NCBI RefSeq assembly: GCF_001639745.1
Contig: NZ_LTAX01000011.1
Span: forward strand, 1 to 64,000
Source of the DNA: Marinomonas gallaica
GTDB taxonomy: Bacteria; Pseudomonadota; Gammaproteobacteria; Pseudomonadales; Marinomonadaceae
Length of the DNA: 64,000 nucleotides
Direction: 5' to 3'
Shown: positions 37,218 to 45,478 of the stretch, piece by piece
Layout: each line of letters starts with the position of its first letter
How positions within the stretch are numbered: the stretch's first letter is position 1
Notes under the pieces: generated by a model
Database searches by the model: none
The model's input: only the letters and a program-made list of their open reading frames with translations
Told to the model about the DNA's origin: nothing
Position numbers and translations under genes: made by a program

Positions 37218-38234
37218 ATGAAGAACAAACTTTTGCTAGCTTTAGTGGCAATCATTTTAGCTACAATCCTATTTAAAGCCGTTTCATTTTCCCCTGAGCA
37301 AGTTAGTTTCTCTGGCCCGACAATGGGCACAACGTATACGGTTAAATATATAACAACAGCCAACAGTCCAAGTCGTGACGAATTAAAATCCAACGTTGAC
37401 AGTGTGTTAGTTCATGTTAACAAATTGATGTCGACTTATGACCCAACGTCTGAGCTGTCAGAATTCAACAAGCAGCCTGCTGGTACCACCATTGAAGCAT
37501 CTGATGGTTTAACCTATGTCTTAGGTGAGGCGCTTAAAATCAGTGAGCAATCGGGCGGAAAATATGATGTAACCGTCGGGCCACTGGTCAATATCTGGGG
37601 ATTTGGCCCAGGTAAGCATAATGATGAGGTGCCCTCTGATAGTGCCATCGAGGCGGCACAACAAAAAGTAGGCTATCAGCATGTAAGTATTGATGGAAAT
37701 GCCATTACGAAATCCAATGATGTGTATGTTGATCTATCGTCCATCGCAAAAGGGTATGGCGTAGATGAGGTTGCTCGTACCTTGAAAGAATCAGGGGTTA
37801 GCAACTATCTTGTAGAAGTAGGTGGTGAAATTCTTGCTTCAGGACGAAAGTTAGATGGTAGCTTGTGGCATGTTGGTGTGGAGAGTCCTGCAGGTGGTCA
37901 CAATGTAGCGCAGCGAGTGATTGCGGCCAGTGATGTTGCTATCGCGACCTCAGGAGATTATCGAAACTATTTTGAAAAAAACGGTGTACGCTATTCTCAT
38001 ACCATTGACCCGACAACCGGTAAGCCAATTACTCATCGTTTGGTCTCCGTGACGGTAATCGATTCAACGTCTACCCGAGCTGATGGTTTGGCGACAGCGA
38101 TTACAGTGCTAGGTCCGATTGAAGGCCTGAAATTTGCACAAAAATTCAATATAGCGGCCTACATGTTGGTTAAAGAAGATGCTGGGTTTGTTGAGGAATA
38201 CTCTGATGCATTTAAGCCTTATTTAACTAACTAG
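37218..38234 (+). CDS. apbE: FAD:protein FMN transferase ApbE
   Basis: Attaches FMN covalently to Thr in NqrB and NqrC. About 338 residues. Motifs: GPTMGTTYTVKY near 35, STYDPTSELSEFN, DVTVGPLVNIWGFGP, VDLSSIAKGYGVD, GGEILASG and HTIDPTTGKP. The N-terminus is hydrophobic ([18 protein letters not shown]) but contains no lipobox Cys, so unlike many ApbE lipoproteins it is probably anchored by an uncleaved helix. It follows nqrF by a terminator and precedes nqrM by 19 bases. Confidence 0.93.
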   Translation: MKNKLLLALVAIILATILFKAVSFSPEQVSFSGPTMGTTYTVKYITTANSPSRDELKSNVDSVLVHVNKLMSTYDPTSELSEFNKQPAGTTIEASDGLTYVLGEALKISEQSGGKYDVTVGPLVNIWGFGPGKHNDEVPSDSAIEAAQQKVGYQHVSIDGNAITKSNDVYVDLSSIAKGYGVDEVARTLKESGVSNYLVEVGGEILASGRKLDGSLWHVGVESPAGGHNVAQRVIAASDVAIATSGDYRNYFEKNGVRYSHTIDPTTGKPITHRLVSVTVIDSTSTRADGLATAITVLGPIEGLKFAQKFNIAAYMLVKEDAGFVEEYSDAFKPYLTN

Positions 38235-38253
38235 CCCTAATTAAGAGGTAGAT

Positions 38254-38487
38254 ATGACAACAATTGTATTAGCATTTGTATTAATGATTGCTTTGGTAGT
38301 TGCCATGGCAGTAGGTGTTCTGATGGGGCGTAAGCCAATTTCCGGGTCATGTGGCGGTATGAGTGCCTTGAACATGGAAGTGGCTTGTGATATTTGCGGT
38401 GGCGATAAAGGAAAGTGCGAGAAGGAAACAAAAAAAGCACGTGCTGCTGAAGTCTCTGACGAACAGTTTTATGACGCAACGAAATAG
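38254..38487 (+). CDS. nqrM: NqrM, NQR maturation factor
   Basis: 77 residues: one membrane helix (4-24) and a Cys-rich tail with Cys33, Cys45, Cys48 and Cys55 (GSCGGM, CDICGG, KGKC). NqrM (DUF539 type) is required for functional NQR and is thought to deliver iron to the NqrD/NqrE site; this is family knowledge. AGAGG precedes the ATG. Sits between apbE and sthA. Confidence 0.9.
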   Translation: MTTIVLAFVLMIALVVAMAVGVLMGRKPISGSCGGMSALNMEVACDICGGDKGKCEKETKKARAAEVSDEQFYDATK

Positions 38488-38505
38488 ATGAGGTAATAAA
38501 ATCTT

Positions 38506-39900
38506 ATGACGACTAGACACTATGATGTCGTGGTACTTGGTACCGGTCCTGCTGGGGAGGGAGCTGCAATGAATGCAGCTAAAGCAGGCAAACGAGTTGC
38601 AGTCATCGAAGCTAGTCCGCGAGTGGGTGGTAGCTGTACGCACTTAGGCACAATACCTTCTAAAGCGCTCCGCCATGCGGTAAAAGAAATTATTGCATTC
38701 AATACAAACCCCATGTTCCGTGATATTGGTGAGCCACGTTGGTTCTCTTTTCCTAAGGTATTGGATCGCGCTAATCGTGTTATTGATAAGCAGGTATTAG
38801 GTCGTACGGAATACTATGCTCGTAACCGAATTGATGTGTATTTTGGTCGTGGCCGTTTTAAAGATGCCAATACGATTGAAGTGAATACTTATGAAAAAGG
38901 TCCAGAAGAATTAGTGGCTGAAAAAGTGGTGATTGCAACGGGCTCTCGCCCTTATCGCCCAGCCAATATCGACTTCACTAATCCTCGTATTTATTGCTCT
39001 GACAGCATTTTGACACTTAGTCATACTCCGCGATCATTAATCATTTATGGTGCAGGGGTAATTGGTTGTGAATACGCCTCTATTTTCTGTGGTTTAGGTG
39101 TTAGAGTTGAGCTGATTAACCCAGGCAAAAAGTTGCTTAGTTTCCTAGATGATGAAATTACCGATGCACTGAGCTATCACTTACGTGATGGTGGTATCTT
39201 AATTCGTCATAATGAGACTTATGAGTCGATTGAGGCTTCAGAGCGTGAAGTGGTCGTCAATATGTCTTCAGGCAAAAAGCTGCGTGCTGATGCGATGTTG
39301 TTCTGTAATGGTCGTTCGGGCAATACAGAAAGCTTAGGGTTGGATAATATTGGCCTTGAGACAAACTCACGTGGTCAACTAGCGGTCAATGATACCTATC
39401 AAACAGCAGTAGAAAACGTTTACGCTGCAGGTGATGTAATTGGTTGGCCAAGTCTTGCCAGTGCAGCCTATGATCAAGGTCGTTCTGTCGCGGCTAATAT
39501 GCTGGGCTTAGAGGGTGGTCACTATATTTCTGAGGTGCCGACAGGGATTTATACGATTCCTGAGATTTCGTCTGTCGGCAAAACAGAGGCAGAATTGACG
39601 GCTGAAAAAGTACCTTACGAAGTAGGTCGTGCATTCTTTAAGAATACCGCTCGAGCGCAAATTACGGGTGAAGCGGTAGGGATGCTGAAGATCTTATTCC
39701 ATCGTGAAACGCTGGAAATCCTAGGTATCCATTGTTTTGGCGACCAAGCGTCAGAGATTGTGCATATCGGCCAGGCGATTATGAAACAGCCGGGCGAATT
39801 GAATACGTTGAAATATTTCTTGAATACAACGTTTAACTATCCAACTATGGCTGAAGCATATCGTGTTGCGGCTTTGAATGGCATCAACCGAGTTTTTTAA
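38506..39900 (+). CDS. sthA: Soluble pyridine nucleotide transhydrogenase
   Basis: FAD enzyme that balances NADPH and NADH. 464 residues. [17 protein letters not shown] (FAD dinucleotide fold), then [16 protein letters not shown] in which the second redox Cys of the disulfide reductases is Thr, the diagnostic SthA feature. A second nucleotide fold is at [13 protein letters not shown], and the C-terminal dimer domain has [16 protein letters not shown]. 18 bases after nqrM, likely same transcript. Ends at a strong terminator. Confidence 0.94.
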   Translation: MTTRHYDVVVLGTGPAGEGAAMNAAKAGKRVAVIEASPRVGGSCTHLGTIPSKALRHAVKEIIAFNTNPMFRDIGEPRWFSFPKVLDRANRVIDKQVLGRTEYYARNRIDVYFGRGRFKDANTIEVNTYEKGPEELVAEKVVIATGSRPYRPANIDFTNPRIYCSDSILTLSHTPRSLIIYGAGVIGCEYASIFCGLGVRVELINPGKKLLSFLDDEITDALSYHLRDGGILIRHNETYESIEASEREVVVNMSSGKKLRADAMLFCNGRSGNTESLGLDNIGLETNSRGQLAVNDTYQTAVENVYAAGDVIGWPSLASAAYDQGRSVAANMLGLEGGHYISEVPTGIYTIPEISSVGKTEAELTAEKVPYEVGRAFFKNTARAQITGEAVGMLKILFHRETLEILGIHCFGDQASEIVHIGQAIMKQPGELNTLKYFLNTTFNYPTMAEAYRVAALNGINRVF

Positions 39901-39917
39901 GTGTATTGTGTTTGATC

Positions 39918-39944
39918 AAAAAAAGGCGCTGCGGCGCCTTTTTT
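39918..39944. terminator. Terminator between sthA and hpt
   Basis: A7GGCGC-TGCG-GCGCCT6, compact GC stem with A and T runs, suits both convergent genes. Confidence 0.88.
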
Positions 39945-39989
39945 ATTGTCTGTCTCGCGGGGTGATTGGTGCGAGAAGGCGGTTAGGTC

Positions 39990-40538
39990 CTACTTGCCTT
40001 TTACGGCGTAAATACCTTGAAGGTTGCGGAAGTAGCCTTGGTAGTCCATACCATAGCCAAATAGGAAGCGGTCTTCGACATCTAGGCCGATGTAGTCTGG
40101 ACGCATTTCTACTTTGCGATCATGCAGTTTGTTTACCACCGTTGCAGAGTAAACATTTTTGGCACCGTTAGCTTCAAACCATTGGATGATTGCTTCGACA
40201 GTATGGCCTTGATCAAAAATATCATCCACGATTAAAACGTCTCGTCCTTTGAACTCTGTTTGAGGGTACCGTGTCCAATTTAAGTCGCTTCCTGTTGTCT
40301 CGAGGCCATAACGACTAGCGTGAACATAATCAAGTTCGAGAGGGAATTGTAAGCGCTGTAGCAAAGCGGCAGTCGGAAGTAGGCCGCCATTCATGACACA
40401 AATAACGAGCGGCATCTTTTCGGCTAAATCGCCCGAGATTTGCTCAGCCATTTTATCAAGAGCTTCGTTAAGTTGTGCTTCGTTAATAAGGCAATCTGCC
40501 TCACTAAGGATCGATTTTAGTTCATCAATAGTATGCAT
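39990..40538 (-). CDS. hpt: Hypoxanthine-guanine phosphoribosyltransferase
   Basis: Salvages hypoxanthine and guanine with PRPP. 182 residues. The PRPP motif VLIVDDIFDQGHT (about 105-117), FLFGYGMDYQGYFRN near the C-terminus and CVMNGGLLPTAALL are characteristic of the pseudomonad-type Hpt (close in layout to Pseudomonas aeruginosa PA4645). Same purine theme as guaD, but 36 kb away. Downstream of yihY on the minus strand; the gap of 36 bases allows co-transcription. Confidence 0.85.
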   Translation of the reverse strand: MHTIDELKSILSEADCLINEAQLNEALDKMAEQISGDLAEKMPLVICVMNGGLLPTAALLQRLQFPLELDYVHASRYGLETTGSDLNWTRYPQTEFKGRDVLIVDDIFDQGHTVEAIIQWFEANGAKNVYSATVVNKLHDRKVEMRPDYIGLDVEDRFLFGYGMDYQGYFRNLQGIYAVKGK

Positions 40539-40574
40539 AGGTTTGTTTGGGTCGTTGTATACAAATTTGACCGA

Positions 40575-41426
40575 TCATTCTAACTTATCGTGCTCTTTAA
40601 GGCGATCCAATTTGTGGAGTGTTGCATTTAAACTGACGGTGAGCAAAATAATTAACCAGCTGGCTTGTAGCCATATTAAGAAGGTTGGCAATGCTGCAAA
40701 AGCGCCATAGACAATTTGGTAGCTGGCAAAAAATTGTGCGAAATTGGCGAAGATTGAATTAAGAGTGGCAATGGCGATGCCCCCTATGAGTGCAGCAATC
40801 GCAGTGGGTTTCAGCCTAACTTCAGCATTAGGTGTCAAAAAATTGATGGTAAATAGCAGCAAAAAATACACAATATAACTGCTTAATTCAAAAATACTCT
40901 CTAAGAATGTCGGCATATAGTCACCGCTAATTTGGTATGACAGTAGGGTGCCATATAAACTCATCACCACCGCCAACATGATAGGGCCGAGAGTAAGAAT
41001 AGCCCAATACGTGAGCAGTCTTTCGCGAATGTTACGCTTATTTTTGATTTGCCAGATAGCTTGTACCGAACCTTCAAAGCTATTTAATAGTAATAGCGCC
41101 GTGAGGATAAGTGTTGCAATGCCTGCAGCAGGGAGGTTTTTTGTTTGCTCTGAAAAAGTCAAAAGGTAAGGGATGACGGTACTACTACTGCCTGGCGCAA
41201 GATGTGATTCTACGTAAGCCACTAAAGAGTCTTGCATGGCAACCATAGCGGGCGTTAGCCGTAAAATCCCGAATACAATGGTAATGATTGGAACGGCCGC
41301 TAAAAGCGTTGCTAAAGTTAAATGTGCCGCCCGAAGCGATACTTGATGCCTTAACGCTCTCGTCCATACCAAGCGAATAAGCTGAAATAATTGTGCGGCA
41401 ATATTTTTTACTGCTTTGACCTGCAT
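40575..41426 (-). CDS. YihY/BrkB-family membrane protein
   Basis: 283 residues with about six hydrophobic segments. Motifs: LTLATLLAAVPIITIVFGIL near 40, LILTALLLLNSFEGSVQAIWQI in the middle (the FxxIxxAxNxIW-like signature, here FEGSVQAIW), and WAILTLGPIMLAVV. Family members were once called ribonuclease BN, but that activity belongs to another gene. Function unknown. Upstream of hpt. Confidence 0.8.
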   Translation of the reverse strand: MQVKAVKNIAAQLFQLIRLVWTRALRHQVSLRAAHLTLATLLAAVPIITIVFGILRLTPAMVAMQDSLVAYVESHLAPGSSSTVIPYLLTFSEQTKNLPAAGIATLILTALLLLNSFEGSVQAIWQIKNKRNIRERLLTYWAILTLGPIMLAVVMSLYGTLLSYQISGDYMPTFLESIFELSSYIVYFLLLFTINFLTPNAEVRLKPTAIAALIGGIAIATLNSIFANFAQFFASYQIVYGAFAALPTFLIWLQASWLIILLTVSLNATLHKLDRLKEHDKLE

Positions 41427-41679
41427 GCCGAGATCCCTATGTCTTCAGTCTTATTATTCTAACGATAAAAGTGGTAAGTCGCTATTGTGTAAGTATTGTG
41501 GTAAGTGCACATATATAGTGCAAGGTGTCTTTTTGTGTTCCATTTTGGTTGCAAAGGGATAAGCACGAGACTAATATCGCTCTTGTTCCTTTTGTGATAT
41601 TTGTACTGTTGAGTTACCAAGGTAAGAAGCTTCACTGTATTCTATGTTCCCTGGTTGCAAGAAGTCATTTATTATTTTT

Positions 41680-41703
41680 AGCCCAGCTTTGCTGGGCTTT
41701 TTT
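41680..41703 (+). terminator. Orphan rho-independent terminator
   Basis: AGCCCAGC-TTT-GCTGGGCT followed by T6 (the T-run extends from 41698). It lies on the plus strand without a plus-strand gene upstream within 1.7 kb. Confidence 0.75.
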
Positions 41704-41714
41704 ATGTCTTTCAG

Positions 41715-41742
41715 TTGACGATTTATATTCCTTCCCTATAAT
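41715..41742 (+). promoter_or_regulatory. Strong sigma-70 promoter of tRNA-Arg
   Basis: TTGACG at 41715-41720, 16 bases, TATAAT at 41737-41742. The GC-rich discriminator AGCGCG that follows is typical of stringently controlled stable RNA promoters. Distance to the tRNA is 30 bases. Confidence 0.85.
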
Positions 41743-41772
41743 AGCGCGTCACTATTTAGTGTTGTAGAAAAT

Positions 41773-41849
41773 GCGCCTGTAGCTCAGCTGGATAGAGCAT
41801 CCCCCTTCTAAGGGGATGGTCGGGGGTTCGAATCCCTCCAGGCGTACCA
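41773..41849 (+). tRNA. tRNA-Arg (anticodon UCU)
   Basis: 77 nt cloverleaf: acceptor GCGCCTG with CAGGCGT (one G-U), D-arm GCTC/GAGC, anticodon stem TCCCC/GGGGA around CTTCTAA with TCT at 41807-41809, T-arm with GGTTCGAATCC, discriminator A and an encoded CCA. Decodes AGA/AGG. No terminator is seen before tig, so read-through into tig is possible. Confidence 0.95.
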
Positions 41850-41960
41850 CTAGATCACTGTAATTCACAATTTTTGGTCTTGTTGACTGAGCTTTAAAGT
41901 AAGTCGTGATTTGATCGCGACGGCGTCAACAAATAAAGCACGTTCCCAAGAGGAAGTTTT

Positions 41961-43295
41961 ATGCAAGTTTCTGTAGAGACAACGTCTCCAATTGAACGCG
42001 TTCTTACTATTAGCGTTCCTGCTGCACGTATTGATGAAAAAGTTAACGCTGAAGTAGCTAAAACAGCTAAAACAGTTCGAATTGATGGTTTCCGTAAGGG
42101 CAAAGTGCCAGTAAGCGTTGTTAAAAAACGCTACGGTCAAAGTATCCGTATGGAAACTCTTGAGCAAGTTATGCGTGATGCATACGTTGAGGCAATCCAA
42201 GCTGAGTCAATCAATCCAGCTGGCATGCCTGCAATCGAGCCTAAGAAAATCGAAGAAGGCTCTGATCTAGAATTCGTAGCAAAAGTTGAAGTTTACCCAA
42301 CAGTTGAACTTGCAGATGTATCTAGCATCGAAGTGACTCGCGTTGTTTCTGATGTTACAGAAGCTGATGTTGACACTATGCTTGAAACATTGCGTAAGCA
42401 AAATGCTGAATGGACTGCAGTTGATCGCGAAGCGAAAGACGGCGACCAAGTGAAAATCGACTTTGTTGGTTTCCTAGGTGAAGAAGCATTCGAAGGTGGT
42501 GCAGCAGAAGGTCATCAGATTGTTCTTGGCTCTAACTCAATGATTCCTGGCTTCGAAGAAGGCATTGTTGGTATGAAAGCGGGAGAAGAGCGTACAATCT
42601 CTGTTACTTTCCCTGAAGAGTATCAAGCTGAGCATCTAGCAGGCAAAGAAGCAACATTTAAAATCACTGCACACGAAGTTGCTGAGCAAGTACTTCCTGA
42701 ACTAAACGATGAGTTTGCGACGAAATTCGGTCTTGAAAACTCTGATTTAGCGGGTCTACGTGCGGAAGTACAGAAAAACATGGAGCGTGAGCTAAGCCAA
42801 GCAGTTAAAGGTAAGCTTAAGAACTCTTTGTTTGACCAGCTTGTTGCATTGAATCCAATCGAAGTTCCTTCTTCTTTGGTTGATCAAGAAGTTGATGGTC
42901 TTCGTCAACAAGCAGCTCGTCAGTTTGGTAACATGGAGGGCTTTGATCCTTCACAACTTCCAGCTGAGTTGTTCTCTGAAGAAGCAACTAAGCGCGCGAA
43001 GTTGGGCCTTTTGATCTCTGAAGTGATCCAAAAGAACGAACTGACAGTAGAAGATGATCGTGTACGTGCTTTCTTGGAAGATATGGCGCAAGCCTACCAA
43101 GAGCCGCAACAAGTGGTTGAATTCTACCTAAACAACAAAGAGCAACTAGCACAAGTGCAATCTGCTGTACTTGAGGAGCAAGTTGTTGATAAACTGCTAG
43201 AAAGCGCGAAAATTACTGAAGTAACTCTAAGTTACGAAGACGCTATTAAGCCAGAAGCTCAAGCTGCAGAAGCAGAAGAGTCTGAAGAAGCATAA
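41961..43295 (+). CDS. tig: Trigger factor
   Basis: Ribosome-bound chaperone and peptidyl-prolyl isomerase. 444 residues. The N-terminal ribosome-docking signature GFRKGKVP is at about 45-52, the FKBP-type domain (about 150-245) has VKIDFVGFLGEEAFEGG and GFEEGIVGMKAGE, and a helical C-terminal domain ends in an acidic Glu/Ala tail. AGAGGAAG precedes the ATG. Starts the conserved tig-clpP-clpX-lon-hupB block. Confidence 0.95.
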   Translation: MQVSVETTSPIERVLTISVPAARIDEKVNAEVAKTAKTVRIDGFRKGKVPVSVVKKRYGQSIRMETLEQVMRDAYVEAIQAESINPAGMPAIEPKKIEEGSDLEFVAKVEVYPTVELADVSSIEVTRVVSDVTEADVDTMLETLRKQNAEWTAVDREAKDGDQVKIDFVGFLGEEAFEGGAAEGHQIVLGSNSMIPGFEEGIVGMKAGEERTISVTFPEEYQAEHLAGKEATFKITAHEVAEQVLPELNDEFATKFGLENSDLAGLRAEVQKNMERELSQAVKGKLKNSLFDQLVALNPIEVPSSLVDQEVDGLRQQAARQFGNMEGFDPSQLPAELFSEEATKRAKLGLLISEVIQKNELTVEDDRVRAFLEDMAQAYQEPQQVVEFYLNNKEQLAQVQSAVLEEQVVDKLLESAKITEVTLSYEDAIKPEAQAAEAEESEEA

Positions 43296-43317
43296 GCTTA
43301 GCTTATAATTCTCATGG

Positions 43318-43348
43318 GCCGGTATAGCGTAAGCTATACCGGCTTTTT
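43318..43348 (+). terminator. Terminator after tig
   Basis: GCCGGTATAGC-GTAA-GCTATACCGGC, 11 bp perfect stem, then T5. Just 18 bases before clpP, so clpP expression probably needs read-through or a promoter in the hairpin region. Confidence 0.85.
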
Positions 43349-43366
43349 CGTTTTAAGGAATAGGAT

Positions 43367-43999
43367 ATGAATTTAATGACCCCTACAACTGGCCCTGTCG
43401 CGATTACAAGTAATGGCCTAGTCCCAATGGTTATTGAGCAAACAGCTCGAGGTGAACGATCTTTTGATATTTATTCTCGTCTACTGAAAGAGCGTGTCAT
43501 CTTTTTGGTGGGTCAAGTCGAAGATCACATGGCAAATTTAGTGGTTGCCCAGTTATTGTTTTTAGAGTCAGAAAACCCTGATAAAGATATTCACCTTTAC
43601 ATTAACTCTCCGGGTGGATCTGTAACAGCTGGTATGTCAATTTATGATACTATGCAATTTATCAAGCCTGATGTAAGCACTATGTGTATTGGTCAAGCTG
43701 CGAGTATGGGGGCACTTTTGCTAACTGCCGGTGCAGAAGGTAAGCGTTACTGTCTACCAAACTCTCGTGTCATGATTCACCAGCCACTTGGCGGATACCA
43801 AGGTCAGGCTTCTGATATCGAAATTCACACTCGCGAAATTTTAGGCATTAAGCATCGTTTAAACGAAATCATTGCGCATCACACGGGTAAGCCGATTGAA
43901 ACTGTGGCGCAAGATACAGACCGTGATAATTTTATGAGCCCGCAAGCGGCTAAAGATTACGGTTTAATTGACGATATCCTAGAAAAACGCGAAGCATAA
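43367..43999 (+). CDS. clpP: ATP-dependent Clp protease proteolytic subunit
   Basis: Tetradecameric serine protease partner of ClpX and ClpA. 210 residues. Catalytic Ser113 in [11 protein letters not shown], His138 in [10 protein letters not shown], and Asp187 by alignment in DTDRDNF. SPGGSV oxyanion region present. The first residues (about 1-15) resemble a propeptide. clpX follows after 15 bases. Confidence 0.96.
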   Translation: MNLMTPTTGPVAITSNGLVPMVIEQTARGERSFDIYSRLLKERVIFLVGQVEDHMANLVVAQLLFLESENPDKDIHLYINSPGGSVTAGMSIYDTMQFIKPDVSTMCIGQAASMGALLLTAGAEGKRYCLPNSRVMIHQPLGGYQGQASDIEIHTREILGIKHRLNEIIAHHTGKPIETVAQDTDRDNFMSPQAAKDYGLIDDILEKREA

Positions 44000-44014
44000 T
44001 AAGGGTGGACTTTA

Positions 44015-45298
44015 ATGTCTGATGATAAATATAGCCGCGGCGACCATTCTGATCGGTTGTTGTACTGCTCTTTCTGTGGAAAGAGTCAGGATGAGGTTAA
44101 AAAACTAATTGCCGGCCCTTCGGTGTATATCTGTAATGAATGTGTTGATTTATGCAATAACATCATTACTCAAGAACTGTTGCAAGGTGATGGTGAGTCT
44201 GAAGAAAAAGACGAATTGCCGACGCCTGCGAAACTGGCTGCATCGTTAGATGATTATGTGATCGGGCAAGAGCGCGCTAAAAAAGTGTTAGCGGTAGCCG
44301 TATATAATCATTACAAGCGTTTGCGCCATCAAGGTTTAGCAAACAAAGATATAGAGCTAGGTAAGAGTAATATCTTGCTGATTGGTCCGACTGGTAGTGG
44401 TAAAACCCTGTTAGCACAGACGCTTGCACGTGTTTTGGATGTACCTTTCACAATTGCTGATGCGACCACATTAACAGAAGCAGGTTATGTGGGTGAAGAT
44501 GTTGAAAACATCATTCAGAAGCTTCTGCAAAACTGTGATTACGATGTCGATAAAGCGCAGCGTGGCATTGTCTACATCGACGAAATTGATAAAATTTCTC
44601 GTAAGTCTGACAATCCGTCTATTACACGTGATGTATCAGGTGAGGGTGTTCAGCAAGCATTGTTGAAGTTGATTGAAGGTACAGTTGCTTCGGTTCCGCC
44701 GCAAGGTGGCCGTAAGCATCCACAGCAAGAGTTTGTTCAAGTTGATACCTCAAATATTCTGTTTATTTGTGGTGGTGCTTTTGCTGGTCTTGAGCGTGTC
44801 ATCAGTGATCGTACTGAAAAGAGTAGTATTGGCTTTAAAGCGACGGTGAAGAGTAAAGAGAAAGATCGCTCTTTCTCCGAAGCCGTGCACCAAGTAGAAA
44901 CAGAAGATCTAGTGAAGTTTGGTCTGATTCCTGAGTTTGTTGGTCGCTTGCCTGTCGTAGCAACGCTTTCTGAACTGGATGAAGAAGCGCTTATGACGAT
45001 CTTGAGTCAACCTAAGAATGCTTTGACAAAACAATATCAGCACCTATTTGAGTTGGAAGGTGTTGAGCTTGAGTTTACCGATGAGTCATTGCGTGAAGCC
45101 GCCCATTTGGCGTTGGAGCGTAAAACGGGTGCTCGAGGTCTACGAAGCATTCTTGAGTCATCATTGCTTGAGTGTATGTACGAGCTTCCTAATCGTACTG
45201 ACGTTGCTAAAGTCGTTATGGATGGCTCGTCTATCCGTGGTGATTCAGCGCCATTAATGGTGCTTGAAAGTGAGTTGAAAGACGCCTCAAATGGTTAA
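44015..45298 (+). CDS. clpX: ClpX ATPase subunit
   Basis: AAA+ unfoldase of ClpXP. 427 residues. The zinc-binding domain has [14 protein letters not shown] and [10 protein letters not shown]; Walker A is GPTGSGKT; Walker B is YIDEIDKI; the pore loop GYVGED is present, and ARGLRSI sensor 2 near the end. Cotranscribed with clpP. Confidence 0.96.
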   Translation: MSDDKYSRGDHSDRLLYCSFCGKSQDEVKKLIAGPSVYICNECVDLCNNIITQELLQGDGESEEKDELPTPAKLAASLDDYVIGQERAKKVLAVAVYNHYKRLRHQGLANKDIELGKSNILLIGPTGSGKTLLAQTLARVLDVPFTIADATTLTEAGYVGEDVENIIQKLLQNCDYDVDKAQRGIVYIDEIDKISRKSDNPSITRDVSGEGVQQALLKLIEGTVASVPPQGGRKHPQQEFVQVDTSNILFICGGAFAGLERVISDRTEKSSIGFKATVKSKEKDRSFSEAVHQVETEDLVKFGLIPEFVGRLPVVATLSELDEEALMTILSQPKNALTKQYQHLFELEGVELEFTDESLREAAHLALERKTGARGLRSILESSLLECMYELPNRTDVAKVVMDGSSIRGDSAPLMVLESELKDASNG

Positions 45299-45310
45299 TT
45301 TCTAAACAAA

Positions 45311-45341
45311 TTTCGCTTGCGACTAGTGGTCGTAAGCGAAA
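45311..45341 (+). terminator. Hairpin between clpX and lon
   Basis: 13-bp stem TTTCGCTTGCGAC with GTCGTAAGCGAAA (one G-U), 5-base loop, 12 bases after the clpX stop. Only a broken T-rich run follows, so it may be a terminator or transcript-end stabiliser. Confidence 0.55.
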
Positions 45342-45385
45342 TATTGCTTTATTCCCCTCTTTTTCTTCTATTTCCTCTCTGAACG

Positions 45386-45414
45386 CTTGCATTTTTACCT
45401 GGTTGACCTTATCT
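45386..45414 (+). promoter_or_regulatory. Candidate heat-shock (sigma-32) promoter of lon
   Basis: CTTGCA at 45386-45391, 15 bases, CCTTATCT at 45407-45414. The -35 fits CTTGAA and the -10 fits CCCCATNT in most positions. lon starts 65 bases further on, and lon is a classical sigma-32 gene in E. coli. Confidence 0.5.
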
Positions 45415-45478
45415 CTAAATCATCGAAGTTAAGTCACTCATCAGCGTTGCGTATGCTGATGTCCAGTTGGAAGTAATT

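Larger units (their letters stand above)
41427..41772. other. 346-bp gene-free region upstream of tRNA-Arg
   Basis: Contains the upstream side of yihY, a plus-strand terminator hairpin (41680-41703) with no annotated gene in front of it, and then the tRNA promoter. An 80-codon open frame at 41525 has a composition unlike neighbouring proteins and runs through the terminator, so I reject it. The stretch of about 250 bases before the hairpin could encode a small RNA. Confidence 0.4.

Noticed and set aside
38506-39900. sthA as dihydrolipoamide dehydrogenase or glutathione reductase
   Set aside because: The second redox Cys is replaced by Thr in GGSCTHLGT, the known SthA signature, and the neighbours are NQR genes, not a 2-oxoacid dehydrogenase complex.
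39878-40171. Plus-strand frame over the sthA-hpt terminator
   Set aside because: Crosses the terminator hairpin and overlaps hpt antisense; no homology pattern.
40575-41426. Ribonuclease BN
   Set aside because: An old name carried over to the YihY family; true RNase BN (RNase Z) is a metallo-beta-lactamase protein, which this multi-helix membrane protein is not.
41525-41767. 80-codon plus-strand open frame upstream of tRNA-Arg
   Set aside because: It runs through a terminator and the tRNA promoter, has no ribosome binding site, and its residues (rich in Cys, Leu, Phe) are not coding-like.
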